In this document: piece after piece, positions 1-7,963 of the stretch
How the letters are laid out: the number at the start of each line of letters is the position of its first letter
Position numbering within the stretch: position 1 is the first letter of the stretch
NCBI RefSeq assembly: GCF_020616515.1
Contig: NZ_CP085135.1
Coordinates: 4,216,001-4,280,000, forward strand
Direction: 5' to 3'
DNA length: 64,000 nt
From: Mesorhizobium sp. PAMC28654
Lineage (GTDB): Bacteria; Pseudomonadota; Alphaproteobacteria; Rhizobiales; Rhizobiaceae
Translations under genes and position numbers: made by a program
Notes under the pieces: generated by a model
What the model was told of the DNA's origin: nothing
Seen by the model: only the letters and a program-made list of their open reading frames with translations
Databases searched by the model: none

Positions 1-1
1 C

Positions 2-457
2 CTTTGCGCCCATCGCCTGTTCGACAACATCATCATTCCGGTGTGCAGCCCCAGCCTGCTAGCTTCCGGCCCGCCGCTCAACGAGCCACGCGATCTTTTC
101 CGACACACGCTTGCGCACATCGAGTGGGCACGACAGGGCGTGACATGGCCGAACTGGCGCATGTGGATGGCGGCGGCCGGCATCGACGATTTCGACGACA
201 GCCGCACCGTCGTGTTCGGCACCTCCACCGATGCGGTCCAGGCCGCCCTCGACGGCAATGCGGTGGCGCTCGCCGATTTCGCCATGGTGGCAAACGACCT
301 TTCCGAAGGGCGGCTGGTGCGGCCCTTCGAACTCGGCATCAAGGTCGCGGCGGAGTTCGCCTATTTCCTGGTCTACCCGAAGACCGAGGCGAACGACCCA
401 CGCATCGTGGCTTTCCGCGAATGGATTCTCGAGGAAGTCGCCAAGACTCGGACCTGA
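2..457 (+). CDS. LysR-family transcriptional regulator, C-terminal part (cut by window edge)
   Basis: The reading frame is open from the first bases of the window and ends at a TGA at 455-457, so only about 151 C-terminal residues are visible and the start lies upstream. The visible part resembles the second half of a LysR effector-binding domain of the GcvA/AmpR type. It has the IIPVCSPSLL strand followed by a 'presses to position' region (HIEWARQGVTWPNW) and a late GNAVALADFAMV segment, which in this family lines the effector pocket. The DNA-binding helix-turn-helix is outside the window. The target gene cannot be inferred because the upstream neighbour is not visible. Confidence 0.8.
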   Translation, partial: LCAHRLFDNIIIPVCSPSLLASGPPLNEPRDLFRHTLAHIEWARQGVTWPNWRMWMAAAGIDDFDDSRTVVFGTSTDAVQAALDGNAVALADFAMVANDLSEGRLVRPFELGIKVAAEFAYFLVYPKTEANDPRIVAFREWILEEVAKTRT

Positions 458-460
458 TTC

Positions 461-562
461 AAAGCGCGTCGCGTTCGAACGGATTCATGTGACACGCTTT
501 AAAGTCTTTGTCTTATGCATGTCGTTGTCCCAAAACCGCTGCGCACTTTTGGGCGACATGCA
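461..562. repeat. Mosaic intergenic palindromic element (rhizobial RIME-like)
   Basis: Two adjacent stem-loops fill the gap between two convergent genes. The first pairs AAAGCGCGTC (461-470) with GACACGCTTT (491-500), with one mismatch. The second pairs TGCATGTCG (516-524) with CGACATGCA (554-562) and, inside it, CCCAAAA (529-535) with TTTTGGG (547-553). The layout is typical of the mosaic palindromes found between genes in rhizobia, and it may also act as a bidirectional terminator. Confidence 0.65.
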
Positions 563-979
563 TCAGGTTGCCGCCGCTCCAAACCAGCCGATCACCGCGC
601 CCATGATCAGCAGCACGCCAAGCCAGTGGCCGCCATCGATGATGGTCAGGCCCCAGCCGAACCCTTCGTAGCGGTGGTTCACGGACAGCGTCGTGATGAC
701 GAACCCCAGCCAAAGCACGAAACCGAAGACAAGCCCGGCGATCAGCGTCGGTTCGCCGCCCGTCATCGCGCCGACAACCAGGGCCATGATGCATGCCATC
801 ACCAGTTCGGCGATGAAGCTGACGACGAACGGCAGCGGCGATTTCTTCATGGTCGCCGGATCAAGCCTGGCGGCCTTGAGCCACGGCTTGCTCAGGGCCA
901 TGTACCAGGCCGCGCCGAACAGCCACGCCACCACGGCGGCGACAATCACCGCCAGCCAGTTGACCGCTGAAAAATCCAT
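563..979 (-). CDS. DUF1761-like small integral membrane protein
   Basis: A 138-residue hydrophobic protein with about four membrane segments: NWLAVIVAAVVAWLFGAAWY near the N-terminus, then FVVSFIAELVMACIMALVVG, LIAGLVFGFVLWLGFVITT and WLGVLLIMGAVIGWFG. The order, the early W-x-x-x-W/Y pattern and the total length fit the DUF1761 family, which has no established function. The ATG at 979 was chosen because a strong GGAGGGGGGAAGCTC ribosome site sits directly upstream; the open frame extends 20 codons further but without such a site. It is a monocistronic gene convergent with the LysR gene. Confidence 0.8.
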   Translation of the reverse strand: MDFSAVNWLAVIVAAVVAWLFGAAWYMALSKPWLKAARLDPATMKKSPLPFVVSFIAELVMACIMALVVGAMTGGEPTLIAGLVFGFVLWLGFVITTLSVNHRYEGFGWGLTIIDGGHWLGVLLIMGAVIGWFGAAAT

Positions 980-1031
980 GAGCTTCCCCCCTCCAGATGC
1001 AAGGGGATGGAACGCCTGTTCGGCGGTGGCG

Positions 1032-1688
1032 TCAAGCAAAGCGCCAGACGGTCGTGCGCTTGACCAGGGAATCCTCCAGCGCTCGCGTTACAACCACTTC
1101 GTAGACCGCCAGCGGTTCCAGCCCTGCCTTCGGCATGTAGGAGCGGCCGGGATCGCCAACGAGGATCTCGGCGCCGCGCGCCTTCAGCGTCGCGAACCAT
1201 GGCATAAGCAGATCGGCGAAGGATTTGTCATAGAAGACGTCGCCGGCCAGGATTACATCCCAGCCGGCATCGGTTCCGATGCAGTCCGTGCCGTTAAATC
1301 CGATGCCGACAGCATTGGCGTCGGCATTGAGGCGGATCGCCGTCGAGCAGAACGGGTCGATGTCCGAAGCCATCACCTCGGCGGCACCAGCCCTGGCGGC
1401 GGCAATGGCGACAAGGCCGGAGCCGGAAGCGAAATCGAGGACGCGCTTTCCCCGCACCGTCTCGGGATGATCGATGATATAGCGAGCAAGCCCCTGCCCG
1501 CCGGCCCAGGCGAACGCCCAGAAGGGCGGCGGCAGGCCGATCTCGACCAGTTCATCCTCCGTGCGTTGCCACAGATCATGGGCTTCGTCGGCCAGATGCA
1601 GGAGGATTTCCGGTACATGCGGCGGCGCCATCAGCGCCGTGTTGTCGAGGATGAATTTCTTCGCGCTTATGGGGGTGAGTACGGTCAC
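1032..1688 (-). CDS. METTL20/ETFBKMT-like class I SAM methyltransferase
   Basis: A 218-residue seven-beta-strand methyltransferase. The SAM-binding motif I is VLDFASGSG, followed by an acidic motif ASDIDPF and a motif IV-like GDVFYD. A preceding FWAFAWAGGQGLAR segment and the GDVFYD box are characteristic of the METTL20 family, whose alphaproteobacterial members are known to methylate lysines of the electron-transfer flavoprotein beta subunit; that substrate is inferred here. The start is a GTG at 1688 that overlaps the TGA of the EVE gene as GTGA, so the two are probably translationally coupled. It could alternatively act on a ribosomal protein, since L7/L12 methylation is also reported for relatives. 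Confidence 0.78.
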   Translation of the reverse strand: MTVLTPISAKKFILDNTALMAPPHVPEILLHLADEAHDLWQRTEDELVEIGLPPPFWAFAWAGGQGLARYIIDHPETVRGKRVLDFASGSGLVAIAAARAGAAEVMASDIDPFCSTAIRLNADANAVGIGFNGTDCIGTDAGWDVILAGDVFYDKSFADLLMPWFATLKARGAEILVGDPGRSYMPKAGLEPLAVYEVVVTRALEDSLVKRTTVWRFA

Positions 1689-2110
1689 GGAGCGGGTGTC
1701 AGGCCGCCCATGCGGCAGACTTCCTTCCATTCCGCCGGTGTCACCGGCTGCACGGAAAGCCGCCCGAGGCGAACCAGCGCCATCTCGGCAAGTTTTGGAT
1801 TGGCCTTGACCTGTTCCAGCGTCACCGGCGTCGGCACATCCTTGACGGCGCGGATATCGACGCATTCCCAGCGCGGGTCGTCGCTGGTGGTATCGTGATG
1901 GGCAAGGGCGCAGACCTCGGCGATGCCGACGACGTTCAGCCCCTCGTTGGAATGGTAGAAGAAGCCGAGATCGCCGATCTGCATCGCCTTCATGTTGTTG
2001 CGAGCCGCATAATTGCGCACGCCGTCCCATTGCGTGCCGTCCTTGCCCTTCGCCTTCAGCATGTCGAAGGAGAATTTGAATGGCTCCGATTTGAACAGCC
2101 AGTAATTCAT
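1685..2110 (-). CDS. EVE-domain protein (Thyn1-like)
   Basis: A 141-residue single-domain protein beginning MNYWLFKSEP, the hallmark start of EVE-domain proteins related to eukaryotic thymocyte nuclear protein 1. The aromatic W-DGVRNYAARN segment and GDLGFFYHSNEG follow in family order. EVE domains are PUA-like folds that bind modified bases in RNA or DNA; the specific ligand is unknown here. It is the first gene of a two-gene unit with the methyltransferase, with a four-base stop/start overlap. The coupling of a modified-base reader fold with a protein methyltransferase is seen in sequence; a joint function is not established. Confidence 0.88.
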   Translation of the reverse strand: MNYWLFKSEPFKFSFDMLKAKGKDGTQWDGVRNYAARNNMKAMQIGDLGFFYHSNEGLNVVGIAEVCALAHHDTTSDDPRWECVDIRAVKDVPTPVTLEQVKANPKLAEMALVRLGRLSVQPVTPAEWKEVCRMGGLTPAP

Positions 2111-2160
2111 CTTTGTCGTCCTGTCGTCATTCGCTAGGCTTCACGGCTGCCGCCCGAGGC

Positions 2161-2202
2161 GGCGTGACAAGGCGTCACGCCGGCGTGATAAGGCATCACG
2201 CC
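2161..2202. repeat. Two tandem hairpins, probable terminator of the yciI-like gene
   Basis: Two consecutive 21-base hairpins share the layout stem-AAGGC-stem. The first is GGCGTGAC/GTCACGCC (2161-2181) and the second GGCGTGAT/ATCACGCC (2182-2202). The single difference is compensated on the other side of the stem. The TGA stop of the leftward YciI-like gene (2196-2198) lies inside the second hairpin. Confidence 0.6.
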
Positions 2203-2486
2203 GGCTTGTTGAAGGTCCAGTTCCATTGCTTGATCTCGACGCTCTCGAACAGCCCCGCCTTGGCGTAGGGGTCGGCGGCGGACAGGGCCTTCGCGGCGGC
2301 CATGTCGGGAGCCTCGACAACGACGAGGCTGCCATTGGGCTTGCCGTCGGCATCAAGGAACGGGCCGGCAAACGCGAGTTTCTTTTCGCCGTTCAATCCT
2401 TCCAGAAAGGCGACATGCTCAGGCCGCGTGTCGAGGCGCACCTGAAGGCTTCCGGGCTTGTCCTTGCACAGCAAAGCAAACAGCAT
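2196..2486 (-). CDS. YciI-family protein
   Basis: A 96-residue protein of the YciI/DGPF-like ferredoxin-fold family. It starts MLFALLCKDKPGSLQVR, has RPEHVAFLEGL, then AGPFLDADGKPNGSLVVVEA and a DPYAKAGLFESVEIKQWNW ending. The His in RPEHVAFL and the Asp in the DPY motif are the conserved polar residues of the family. Its biochemical role is not known, although YciI proteins are often proposed to be small enzymes. It lies just downstream of gpsA in the same direction, separated by 61 bases, and probably belongs to the tsaD-gpsA transcription unit. Confidence 0.88.
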   Translation of the reverse strand: MLFALLCKDKPGSLQVRLDTRPEHVAFLEGLNGEKKLAFAGPFLDADGKPNGSLVVVEAPDMAAAKALSAADPYAKAGLFESVEIKQWNWTFNKPA

Positions 2487-2547
2487 TCTCTAAAACTCCC
2501 ATCGTATAAGGCAGAGCAGATCCGACCCCCCGGTTCGGGATCATGCT

Positions 2548-3549
2548 TCAAGCGTCGGTTTCGGTCTTCAGCGGCCGGGTCATCAATGCCGACACAGCTT
2601 GGCTTATCGTGATGGTGCCGTCCAGTATCGCAGATACCGCGGCGATGATCGGCGCGTCGATGGCGCGCTCGGCGGCGATGCGGGCGGCGATCGCCGCCGT
2701 CGGCACACCTTCGGCCAGCGGCAGCCCGGCAAGCGGCTTGCCCTGTCCGAGCGCCAGCCCATAGGCAAAGTTGCGCGACTGTGCCGACGAGCAGGTCAGC
2801 ATCAGGTCGCCAAGGCCGGAAAGCCCCATCAGTGTTTCAGGCCTGGCGCCGAAGGCAGCGCCGATGCGTCGCAGCTCGACGAAGCCGCGCGTGACCATCG
2901 CCGCCTGGGCGCTGGCGCCAAGCCCGGCACCGGTGGCCGCGCCGGCGGCAATGGCAAAGACATTCTTCAGGGCGCCACCGATCTCGACACCGATGAGATC
3001 GTCGCTCGAATAGCAACGCAGGTTCTGGGCCGAGAAGCGGGCGGCGAGGTTCGCGGCCATGCCGTTGTCGCGGGCGGCAACCACCACCGCCGTCGGCAGG
3101 CCCCTGGCGACATCGGTGGCAAAGCTCGGGCCTGACAGGGCGGCGACCGGATTTTCGGGGAGGATTTCCTCGACGATGGCCGACAGCAGCGCGCCCGTGT
3201 CGCGCTCGATGCCCTTGGCGCAAAGAACGATCGGAACCCCCTTGGGCACATGGTTCCCAGCGCCAGTCAGCACCGCGCGCAGCGACTGCGCCGGTGTCAC
3301 CGCCAGCACGCAGTCCGCACCATCGAGGGCCGTCTTGAGGTCGCTTGTCGCCTCCATGCCGGGTTCAATGGCGATGCCGGGCAGATAGCGCGGGTTCTCG
3401 CCCCGGCGTATCGACGCCACGGTTTCCTCGTCGCGTGCGAACAGCCGGACCGAATGACCGGCATGCAGCATGGCCAGCGCCAGCGCCGTGCCCCAGGCGC
3501 CGCCACCCAGCACGGCAACGCGCCATCTGGTCGAATCGCGACGGTTCAT
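2548..3549 (-). CDS. gpsA: NAD(P)H-dependent glycerol-3-phosphate dehydrogenase
   Basis: A 333-residue cytosolic enzyme reducing dihydroxyacetone phosphate to sn-glycerol 3-phosphate for phospholipid synthesis. The N-terminal Rossmann motif is [12 protein letters not shown]. Family signatures follow in order: [25 protein letters not shown], the catalytic-lysine region [13 protein letters not shown] and [14 protein letters not shown]. Length is normal for the family. Its ATG overlaps the tsaD stop by four bases, so it is the second gene of a tsaD-gpsA operon, an arrangement common in alphaproteobacteria. Confidence 0.96.
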   Translation of the reverse strand: MNRRDSTRWRVAVLGGGAWGTALALAMLHAGHSVRLFARDEETVASIRRGENPRYLPGIAIEPGMEATSDLKTALDGADCVLAVTPAQSLRAVLTGAGNHVPKGVPIVLCAKGIERDTGALLSAIVEEILPENPVAALSGPSFATDVARGLPTAVVVAARDNGMAANLAARFSAQNLRCYSSDDLIGVEIGGALKNVFAIAAGAATGAGLGASAQAAMVTRGFVELRRIGAAFGARPETLMGLSGLGDLMLTCSSAQSRNFAYGLALGQGKPLAGLPLAEGVPTAAIAARIAAERAIDAPIIAAVSAILDGTITISQAVSALMTRPLKTETDA

Positions 3550-4670
3550 GCCTTGGCTCCGCGTCGGCCGGAGCCGACCATCGGCGCCGAGATACTGTCC
3601 AGTGGCCAGCGCGAGCGCGGCACGAAATCCCGGCCGTTCTCATCCGCAAGGCCCGCGCGCAGCCGCTCTATGCCGGCCCAGGCGATCATGGCCGCGTTGT
3701 CGGTGCAAAGCTTCAGCGGCGGCGCGACAAAGGAGAAGCCGTTGTCGCCGCACAGGGCTTCCAGGGTCGCCTTGATGGTGTAGTTGGCGGCAACGCCACC
3801 AGCCACGACCAGAGCCGGCCTTTTTGTATCGGGAAACGTTTCGCGAAAACGTGTCAGCGCCTTTGAGACGCGGTCACCCAGCGCATCAGCAACCGCTGTT
3901 TGGAACGAGGCGCAGATATCGGCGATGTCCTGATCGCTCAACGGGGCGATCGCCGTCGCCGCCTGGCGCACGGCGGTCTTCAGTCCGGAGAAGGAGAAAT
4001 CCGGTTGCGCCGAGCCCTTCATCGGGCGAGGGAAGGCGAAACGCCTGGCGTCGCCGCTCTTGGCGGCCTTCTCGACATTGGGTCCGCCGGGATAGGGCAG
4101 GCCCAGCATCTTGGCTGTCTTGTCGAAGGCCTCGCCAAGCGCGTCATCGATGGTCGTCGCCCAGCGCTGGTAGTCGCCGACGCCGCGCACGGCGACGATC
4201 TGTGTGTGTCCGCCGGAAACCAGCAGCAGCAGATAGGGGAAGGACAGCCCATCGGTCAGCCTTGCCGTCAGCGCGTGGCCCTCGAGATGGTTGATGGCGA
4301 TCAGCGGTTTGTTTGCCGCAGCCGCGATCGCCTTTGCCGTCATCAGCCCGACAATCAGGCCGCCGACCAGACCAGGTCCGGCGGTCGCGGCGATCGCATC
4401 GATATCGGCGAGATCAATACCCGAATCGGCGAGCGCCGCCTCGACGATGCCGTCCAGCGCCTCGACATGAGCGCGCGCGGCGATCTCCGGCACGACGCCG
4501 CCAAACGCGGCGTGTTCCTCGATCTGGCTGAGCACGATGTTGGACAGAATTTCTGGCGCGGCATCACCGTCCAGCGTCACGACGCTGGCGGCGGTCTCGT
4601 CACAACTCGTCTCGATGCCCAGAACGCGGATCAATTGGTCGCTGCCCTCGATGATTGTGTCGCCGGTCAT
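3546..4670 (-). CDS. tsaD: tRNA N6-adenosine threonylcarbamoyltransferase TsaD
   Basis: A 374-residue ASKHA-fold protein that transfers threonylcarbamoyl from TC-AMP to A37 of ANN-decoding tRNAs, with TsaB and TsaE. It shows the start motif [16 protein letters not shown], the metal-binding [13 protein letters not shown] (two His four apart), [14 protein letters not shown], a [13 protein letters not shown] loop and [14 protein letters not shown] near the end. The start at 4670 gives 16 residues before the conserved IETSCDE block, which is slightly long but without a better ribosome site. It is divergent from hemC across 83 bases, a common alphaproteobacterial arrangement. Confidence 0.96.
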   Translation of the reverse strand: MTGDTIIEGSDQLIRVLGIETSCDETAASVVTLDGDAAPEILSNIVLSQIEEHAAFGGVVPEIAARAHVEALDGIVEAALADSGIDLADIDAIAATAGPGLVGGLIVGLMTAKAIAAAANKPLIAINHLEGHALTARLTDGLSFPYLLLLVSGGHTQIVAVRGVGDYQRWATTIDDALGEAFDKTAKMLGLPYPGGPNVEKAAKSGDARRFAFPRPMKGSAQPDFSFSGLKTAVRQAATAIAPLSDQDIADICASFQTAVADALGDRVSKALTRFRETFPDTKRPALVVAGGVAANYTIKATLEALCGDNGFSFVAPPLKLCTDNAAMIAWAGIERLRAGLADENGRDFVPRSRWPLDSISAPMVGSGRRGAKA

Positions 4671-4671
4671 T

Positions 4672-4732
4672 CCCCATTAGGAAAAGGTCCGGCCCCATTG
4701 GGAAAAGGCCCGGCAAGGCCTCGCTTGCCGGG
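4672..4732. repeat. 21-bp tandem duplication plus hairpin in the tsaD/hemC divergent region
   Basis: Two directly adjacent 21-base copies (4672-4692 and 4693-4713) differ at two positions; each begins CCCCATT and contains GGAAAAGG. They are followed by a perfect 9-bp stem, CCCGGCAAG (4709-4717) with CTTGCCGGG (4724-4732). The block sits between the tsaD and hemC starts, so it could affect promoters or the hemC leader. Confidence 0.5.
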
Positions 4733-4753
4733 GGTTATCACGGACCGAGCGCC

Positions 4754-5680
4754 ATGCAAACATTCTTGAGAATCGGAACACGCGGCAGCCCGCTGGCGCT
4801 GGCACAGGCGCATGAAACCCAGGCGCGGCTGATGGCCGCGCATGGCATGCCGGAACAGGCGTTCGAGATCGTCGTCATCACGACCAGCGGCGACCGCATC
4901 CAGGACCGGCCGCTGTCGGAAGCCGGCGGCAAGGGCCTGTTCACCAAGGAGATCGAGGAAGCGCTGCTGGAGCGCCGCATCGATATTGCCGTGCATTCGT
5001 CGAAGGACATGCCGACGCAATTGCCCGACGGATTGGAACTGTCCGCCTTCCTGCCGCGCGAGGACGCGCGCGATGCCTTTATCGGCAAGGCGGCACGCAC
5101 TATTGCCGATTTGCCCGAGGGCGCCAAGGTCGGCTCGTCTTCGCTGCGGCGGCAGGCGTTGATCCGCCGGATGCGGCCGGATCTCGACGTGGTGATGTTT
5201 CGCGGCAATGTGCAGACGCGCCTGCGCAAGCTGGACGAGGGTGTCGCCGCCGGCACCATCCTCGCCTATGCCGGGCTGAAGCGACTCGGGCTCGAGCATG
5301 TGATCACCGACCTGATGCCGCTCGACAGTTTTCCACCAGCACCAGGGCAAGGCGCCATCGGCATCGAGAGCCGCATCGGCGACCGCGATGTGGAAGCGAT
5401 GCTGACGGCAATCCACGACGTGCCCACCGGGCAGGCGCTGGCCTGCGAACGTGCTTTCCTCGCGGCGCTCGACGGCTCCTGCCGCACGCCCATCGCCGGC
5501 CATGCGGTGATCGCGGACAACAGGCTTGTCTTGGTCGGGCTGATCATCTCGCCCGACGGAACGCAATCGCACGAGATCAAGGCCGAGGGGCCCGCCGACG
5601 AGGCCGCCTGCATCGGCGATGAAGCGGCGCGCGCGGTGCGGGCGAAGGCCGGCGAAGACTTCTTCGACGGCTGGGCCTGA
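4754..5680 (+). CDS. hemC: Porphobilinogen deaminase (hydroxymethylbilane synthase)
   Basis: A 308-residue cytosolic enzyme polymerising four porphobilinogens into hydroxymethylbilane. It has [15 protein letters not shown] at the N-terminus, [28 protein letters not shown], a [11 protein letters not shown] loop and the dipyrromethane-cofactor cysteine in [11 protein letters not shown]. The ATG at 4754 places the conserved block immediately at the N-terminus; longer upstream extensions are poorly family-like. Two bases separate its stop from hemD, so hemC-hemD-mitofilin-hemY form a rightward heme operon. Confidence 0.97.
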   Translation: MQTFLRIGTRGSPLALAQAHETQARLMAAHGMPEQAFEIVVITTSGDRIQDRPLSEAGGKGLFTKEIEEALLERRIDIAVHSSKDMPTQLPDGLELSAFLPREDARDAFIGKAARTIADLPEGAKVGSSSLRRQALIRRMRPDLDVVMFRGNVQTRLRKLDEGVAAGTILAYAGLKRLGLEHVITDLMPLDSFPPAPGQGAIGIESRIGDRDVEAMLTAIHDVPTGQALACERAFLAALDGSCRTPIAGHAVIADNRLVLVGLIISPDGTQSHEIKAEGPADEAACIGDEAARAVRAKAGEDFFDGWA

Positions 5681-5682
5681 CC

Positions 5683-6399
5683 ATGGTCCGCGTTCTGGTG
5701 ACCAGACCGGAACCAGGCGCCTCCCGCACGGCCCGGCGACTGCGGGAGATGGGTTTTCAGCCGATTCTCTTGCCCCTGAGCGAGACGGTGGCGCTGCCGG
5801 TCGAACCTGATCTTGTTCCAGACGGTGCCATTACCGTTCTCATCACCAGCGCCAATGCCGTGCGCCATGCGCCGAAGGAAATCATCGCGGCGCTCGCGGC
5901 CTTGCCTTGCCGTGCCGTCGGCAAGCGAACGGGGGAGGCCGCGCGAGCGGCTGGGTTCCAGGACGTCGACGAAGGTCCGGGCAATGCCGTGGCACTGGCC
6001 GACATGCTTGCCGACCGGCTTTCGGGGAAGGCGGCCATCTATCTGTGCGGTCGTGTGCGGTTTCCGGCATTCGAGGCGCGGCTTAAAGCGGCGGGAGTCC
6101 GGGTCCATCCGATCGAGACCTATGACACGGTTGCGCCTGTCTATTCGGACGCGGCTGTCATCGGGCAGCTGTCCGGCCAACCGGTCGACGCGGTGCTGCT
6201 CTACTCGGCCAAGACGGCCGCAGCGATGCAGGCCTTGGCCCATCGACCGGCATTGCATGATCTTTTTGAAAAGGCATGCTTTTTCGTATTGTCTCAGCGC
6301 ATTGCAATGGCCTTGGATGGGGCTGCGGTCGGAAAAATCCGTGTCGCGGCGGAACCTCACGAGGACGCATTGCTTGAGCTTTTGAAGTGGTGGCGATGA
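5683..6399 (+). CDS. hemD: Uroporphyrinogen-III synthase
   Basis: A 238-residue two-lobed enzyme that cyclises hydroxymethylbilane with inversion of ring D. The primary sequence is poorly conserved in this family. It starts VLVTRPEPGASRTARRLREMG, has the ITSANAVRH segment of lobe 1, LCGRVRFPAFEARLKAAG at the lobe hinge and YSAKTAAAMQAL with VLSQRIAMAL in the second half. Identity is strongly supported by its place directly after hemC and before the mitofilin-like gene. Length is normal. Confidence 0.93.
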   Translation: MVRVLVTRPEPGASRTARRLREMGFQPILLPLSETVALPVEPDLVPDGAITVLITSANAVRHAPKEIIAALAALPCRAVGKRTGEAARAAGFQDVDEGPGNAVALADMLADRLSGKAAIYLCGRVRFPAFEARLKAAGVRVHPIETYDTVAPVYSDAAVIGQLSGQPVDAVLLYSAKTAAAMQALAHRPALHDLFEKACFFVLSQRIAMALDGAAVGKIRVAAEPHEDALLELLKWWR

Positions 6400-6489
6400 C
6401 CCGCGTCATCACACCGCCCCTTTTCACCGCATGGTGATGTGGTAGACCCTTTTGAACCATCCCGAAGCGAGTTTGTGCGGAGCCCAAGC

Positions 6490-7953
6490 ATGGTCAAGAC
6501 GCCGAAGATGCGACATTCGAAAAGCCGCCGCGAGCCGGTGACGATCGAACTTGAACCCGGTGCGGTCTCGCGCATCGTCGACGAGGATGCCGCCAAGGCG
6601 CAGATCGAGAACGCCAAGGCCAGGCAAGTCGCGGATGGTTCGCAGCCGGATGTGCCCGAAGAACCCGTCCATGCCGACCAGACCGATCTGGAGCCGTGGG
6701 AACATACCGACGCGGCCGCGCAGTCTGACGGGCAGAAATCCGCAGCGTCCGAAGGCGGCGATGATTCGAAGCCTAGCTATCCAACCGGATCGGAAGCGCC
6801 GTCCGGCCGGACGAGCAACTTCGACTACAGTTTCGAGGATGCAACCGCAAAGACCGGCCCTGCGACGGCCGCGCCACCAACATCCGCGACGGGGGACGAG
6901 ACCATGGCAGCGCAACCGAAGCGTGGCATCAACGGCATTGCTGCCGGCATCATCGGCGGTGTCATCGCGCTGGTCGGCGCGGGCGGCCTGCAGTTCGCCG
7001 GCGTGCTTGGCGCGCCGGGTTCCAGCGGTGTCTCGCTCGATGCCGTCAACAGTCAGATCTCCGCCCTGAGGTCCGAGATCGCCGGGGCCAAGCAGGCCGC
7101 CGGCAACACCGACGCTTCGGCCAAGGTGAATGGCCTGTCGTCGGCCCTGGACCAGGTGAAGGCCGATGTCGCGGCGCTGAAATCGGCGGCGGGATCCGGA
7201 AGCGCGGGCGACAGCGCTGCTCTCGCGGCGCTGGGCGACAAGGTCAAGCAGATCGAAACCGCGGTTGCAGCACTTGACCAGGCCGGCAACCAGGCGCCGG
7301 TCGATCTCGGTCCAATTAACGAAAAGCTTGCCGGGCTCGACGCACTGGTGAAATCGGCCGGTGAGACGGCGACTGCACAGCAAGGCCGGCTCGCGGCACT
7401 GGAGCAGTCCGTGTCGCAGCTTTCCGGCAAGGTCGAGGCGCAGGCGTCGCAGCCGAAGATCGCGCTTGCCATCGCCGCCTCGGCGCTGAAGTCGGCGCTC
7501 GACCGTGGTGCGCCCTTCAATGCCGAACTGGAGACTTTCGCCGCGATCGCGCCGGACGCACCGCAGCTCGCCACACTGCGCGGCTACGCGGAAAAGGGTG
7601 TGCCGACCCGGGCCGAGATCGCCGCCGGGGCTGATACGGCCGCCAACGCCATGATCGCCGCCGCGAGGCCCATCGACCAGAATGCCGGTTTCTTCCAGAA
7701 TCTGATGTCCAGCGCCGAATCGCTGGTCAAGGTCAGGCCGGTCGGCGCTGTCGAAGGCACCGGCGTTCCGCAGACCGTCGCGCGCATGGAAGTGGCTGTT
7801 AGCCAGGGCGACTATGCCAAAGCGCTGAGCGAATATGGCACGCTGCCCGATGCGGCCAAGGCGGCGGGCGCTGACTTTGCCGGCAAACTGAAGGCGCGCA
7901 CCGAGGTCGAGACCCAGATCGAGGCGCTGATCGCCGGCGCGATGAAGGCATGA
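6490..7953 (+). CDS. Mitofilin/Mic60-like inner membrane protein (COG4223 type)
   Basis: A 487-residue protein with a charged, low-complexity cytoplasmic N-terminus (about 1-145), one membrane helix near residues 155-180 (GIAAGIIGGVIALVGAGG), a long alanine-rich periplasmic coiled-coil (about 185-330) and a C-terminal mitofilin-like domain containing ALDRGAPFNAELETFAAIAP. This layout matches the alphaproteobacterial relative of mitochondrial Mic60, implicated in intracytoplasmic membrane or envelope organisation. The ATG at 6490 is favoured over an in-frame start 17 codons upstream because MVKTPKMRHSKSRR is the typical basic start. The location between hemD and hemY is the characteristic context. 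Confidence 0.88.
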   Translation: MVKTPKMRHSKSRREPVTIELEPGAVSRIVDEDAAKAQIENAKARQVADGSQPDVPEEPVHADQTDLEPWEHTDAAAQSDGQKSAASEGGDDSKPSYPTGSEAPSGRTSNFDYSFEDATAKTGPATAAPPTSATGDETMAAQPKRGINGIAAGIIGGVIALVGAGGLQFAGVLGAPGSSGVSLDAVNSQISALRSEIAGAKQAAGNTDASAKVNGLSSALDQVKADVAALKSAAGSGSAGDSAALAALGDKVKQIETAVAALDQAGNQAPVDLGPINEKLAGLDALVKSAGETATAQQGRLAALEQSVSQLSGKVEAQASQPKIALAIAASALKSALDRGAPFNAELETFAAIAPDAPQLATLRGYAEKGVPTRAEIAAGADTAANAMIAAARPIDQNAGFFQNLMSSAESLVKVRPVGAVEGTGVPQTVARMEVAVSQGDYAKALSEYGTLPDAAKAAGADFAGKLKARTEVETQIEALIAGAMKA

Positions 7954-7963
7954 GGAGCTGACG

